DNA from: Candidatus Zixiibacteriota bacterium
Lineage (GTDB): Bacteria > Zixibacteria > MSB-5A5 > GN15 > FEB-12
Assembly: GCA_030591625.1 (NCBI GenBank)
Contig: JAUVAR010000009.1
Location: forward strand, 1-23,275
Direction: 5' to 3'
DNA length: 23,275 nucleotides
Made by a program: the position numbers and the translations under genes. Below are positions 23,223 to 23,275 of this stretch, in pieces. The notes below the pieces were generated by a model. It searched no databases. It saw only the letters and a list, made by a program, of their open reading frames with translations, and had not been told where the DNA came from. Positions within the stretch are counted from its first letter, which is position 1. Every line of letters starts with the position of its first letter.

Positions 23223-23275
23223 TTAATTTATCGAATCAATTCTGGAGATGTCAATACTGTACTGCTTAATCTTCA
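23223..23275 (-). CDS. C-terminal end of an unidentified gene cut by the window edge
   Basis: Only one minus-strand frame stays open from the window edge; it ends in TAA (23225-23223) after 16 codons, reading KIKQYSIDISRIDSIN. The other two frames have stops at once. A strong terminator follows 25 nt later, which supports a real gene end. The product cannot be named from so few residues. Confidence 0.45.
   Translation of the reverse strand, partial: KIKQYSIDISRIDSIN

Overview
The window reads as a chromosomal piece of an uncultivated Gram-negative bacterium of the FCB superphylum. Candidatus Zixibacteria or a close relative (Marinimicrobia, Calditrichota or KSB1 type) is my best guess. The reasons are two secreted proteases ending in a type IX secretion (T9SS) sorting domain with the QNYPNPFNP motif, a PorV-like outer-membrane protein, a large TonB-dependent receptor with a carboxypeptidase-regulatory N-terminus, and a large T-D-rich lipoprotein. 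The DNA is moderately AT-rich. Every gene but one lies on the minus strand. I see no tRNA, rRNA, CRISPR array, transposase or phage gene.

Region 1 (1-6875, minus) is a probable iron-regulated operon with housekeeping genes behind it. Its order is fur-family regulator, feoA, feoB, a small FeoB-associated Cys-rich membrane protein, ecfT, truA, purB and psd (cut by the window edge). Several junctions overlap by 4-7 nt. A palindrome inside the promoter in front of the regulator suggests autoregulation. ecfT-truA is the pair seen at the end of the Firmicutes ecfA1-ecfA2-ecfT-truA cluster, but no ecfA ATPase gene is present here.

Region 2 (6961-12997, minus) holds two tandem secreted proteases, a subtilase (S8) followed by an M6 metalloprotease. 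Both have a signal peptide and a T9SS type A sorting domain. The pair ends in a clear intrinsic terminator. A divergent intergenic region separates it from the only plus-strand gene, a GT39-like membrane glycosyltransferase with a C-terminal TPR region (13102-15276).

Region 3 (15281-22151, minus) is a three-gene envelope operon: TonB-dependent receptor, PorV-like barrel, large lipoprotein, then a strong terminator. The receptor carries seven canonical and one degenerate DxNxNGxxD-type (putative Ca2+-binding) loops within about 200 residues of its barrel region. Its 5' leader can fold into two adjacent stem-loops. This operon is the best candidate for an undescribed system, perhaps a SusCD-like uptake or surface-assembly unit with a different lipoprotein partner.

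Region 4 (22362-23275, minus) has a LipM/LplA-type lipoyl-transfer gene. An intrinsic terminator sits directly in front of its start codon and probably ends an upstream gene, of which only the last codons lie in the window.

All functional calls come from motifs read by eye. No database search was run.
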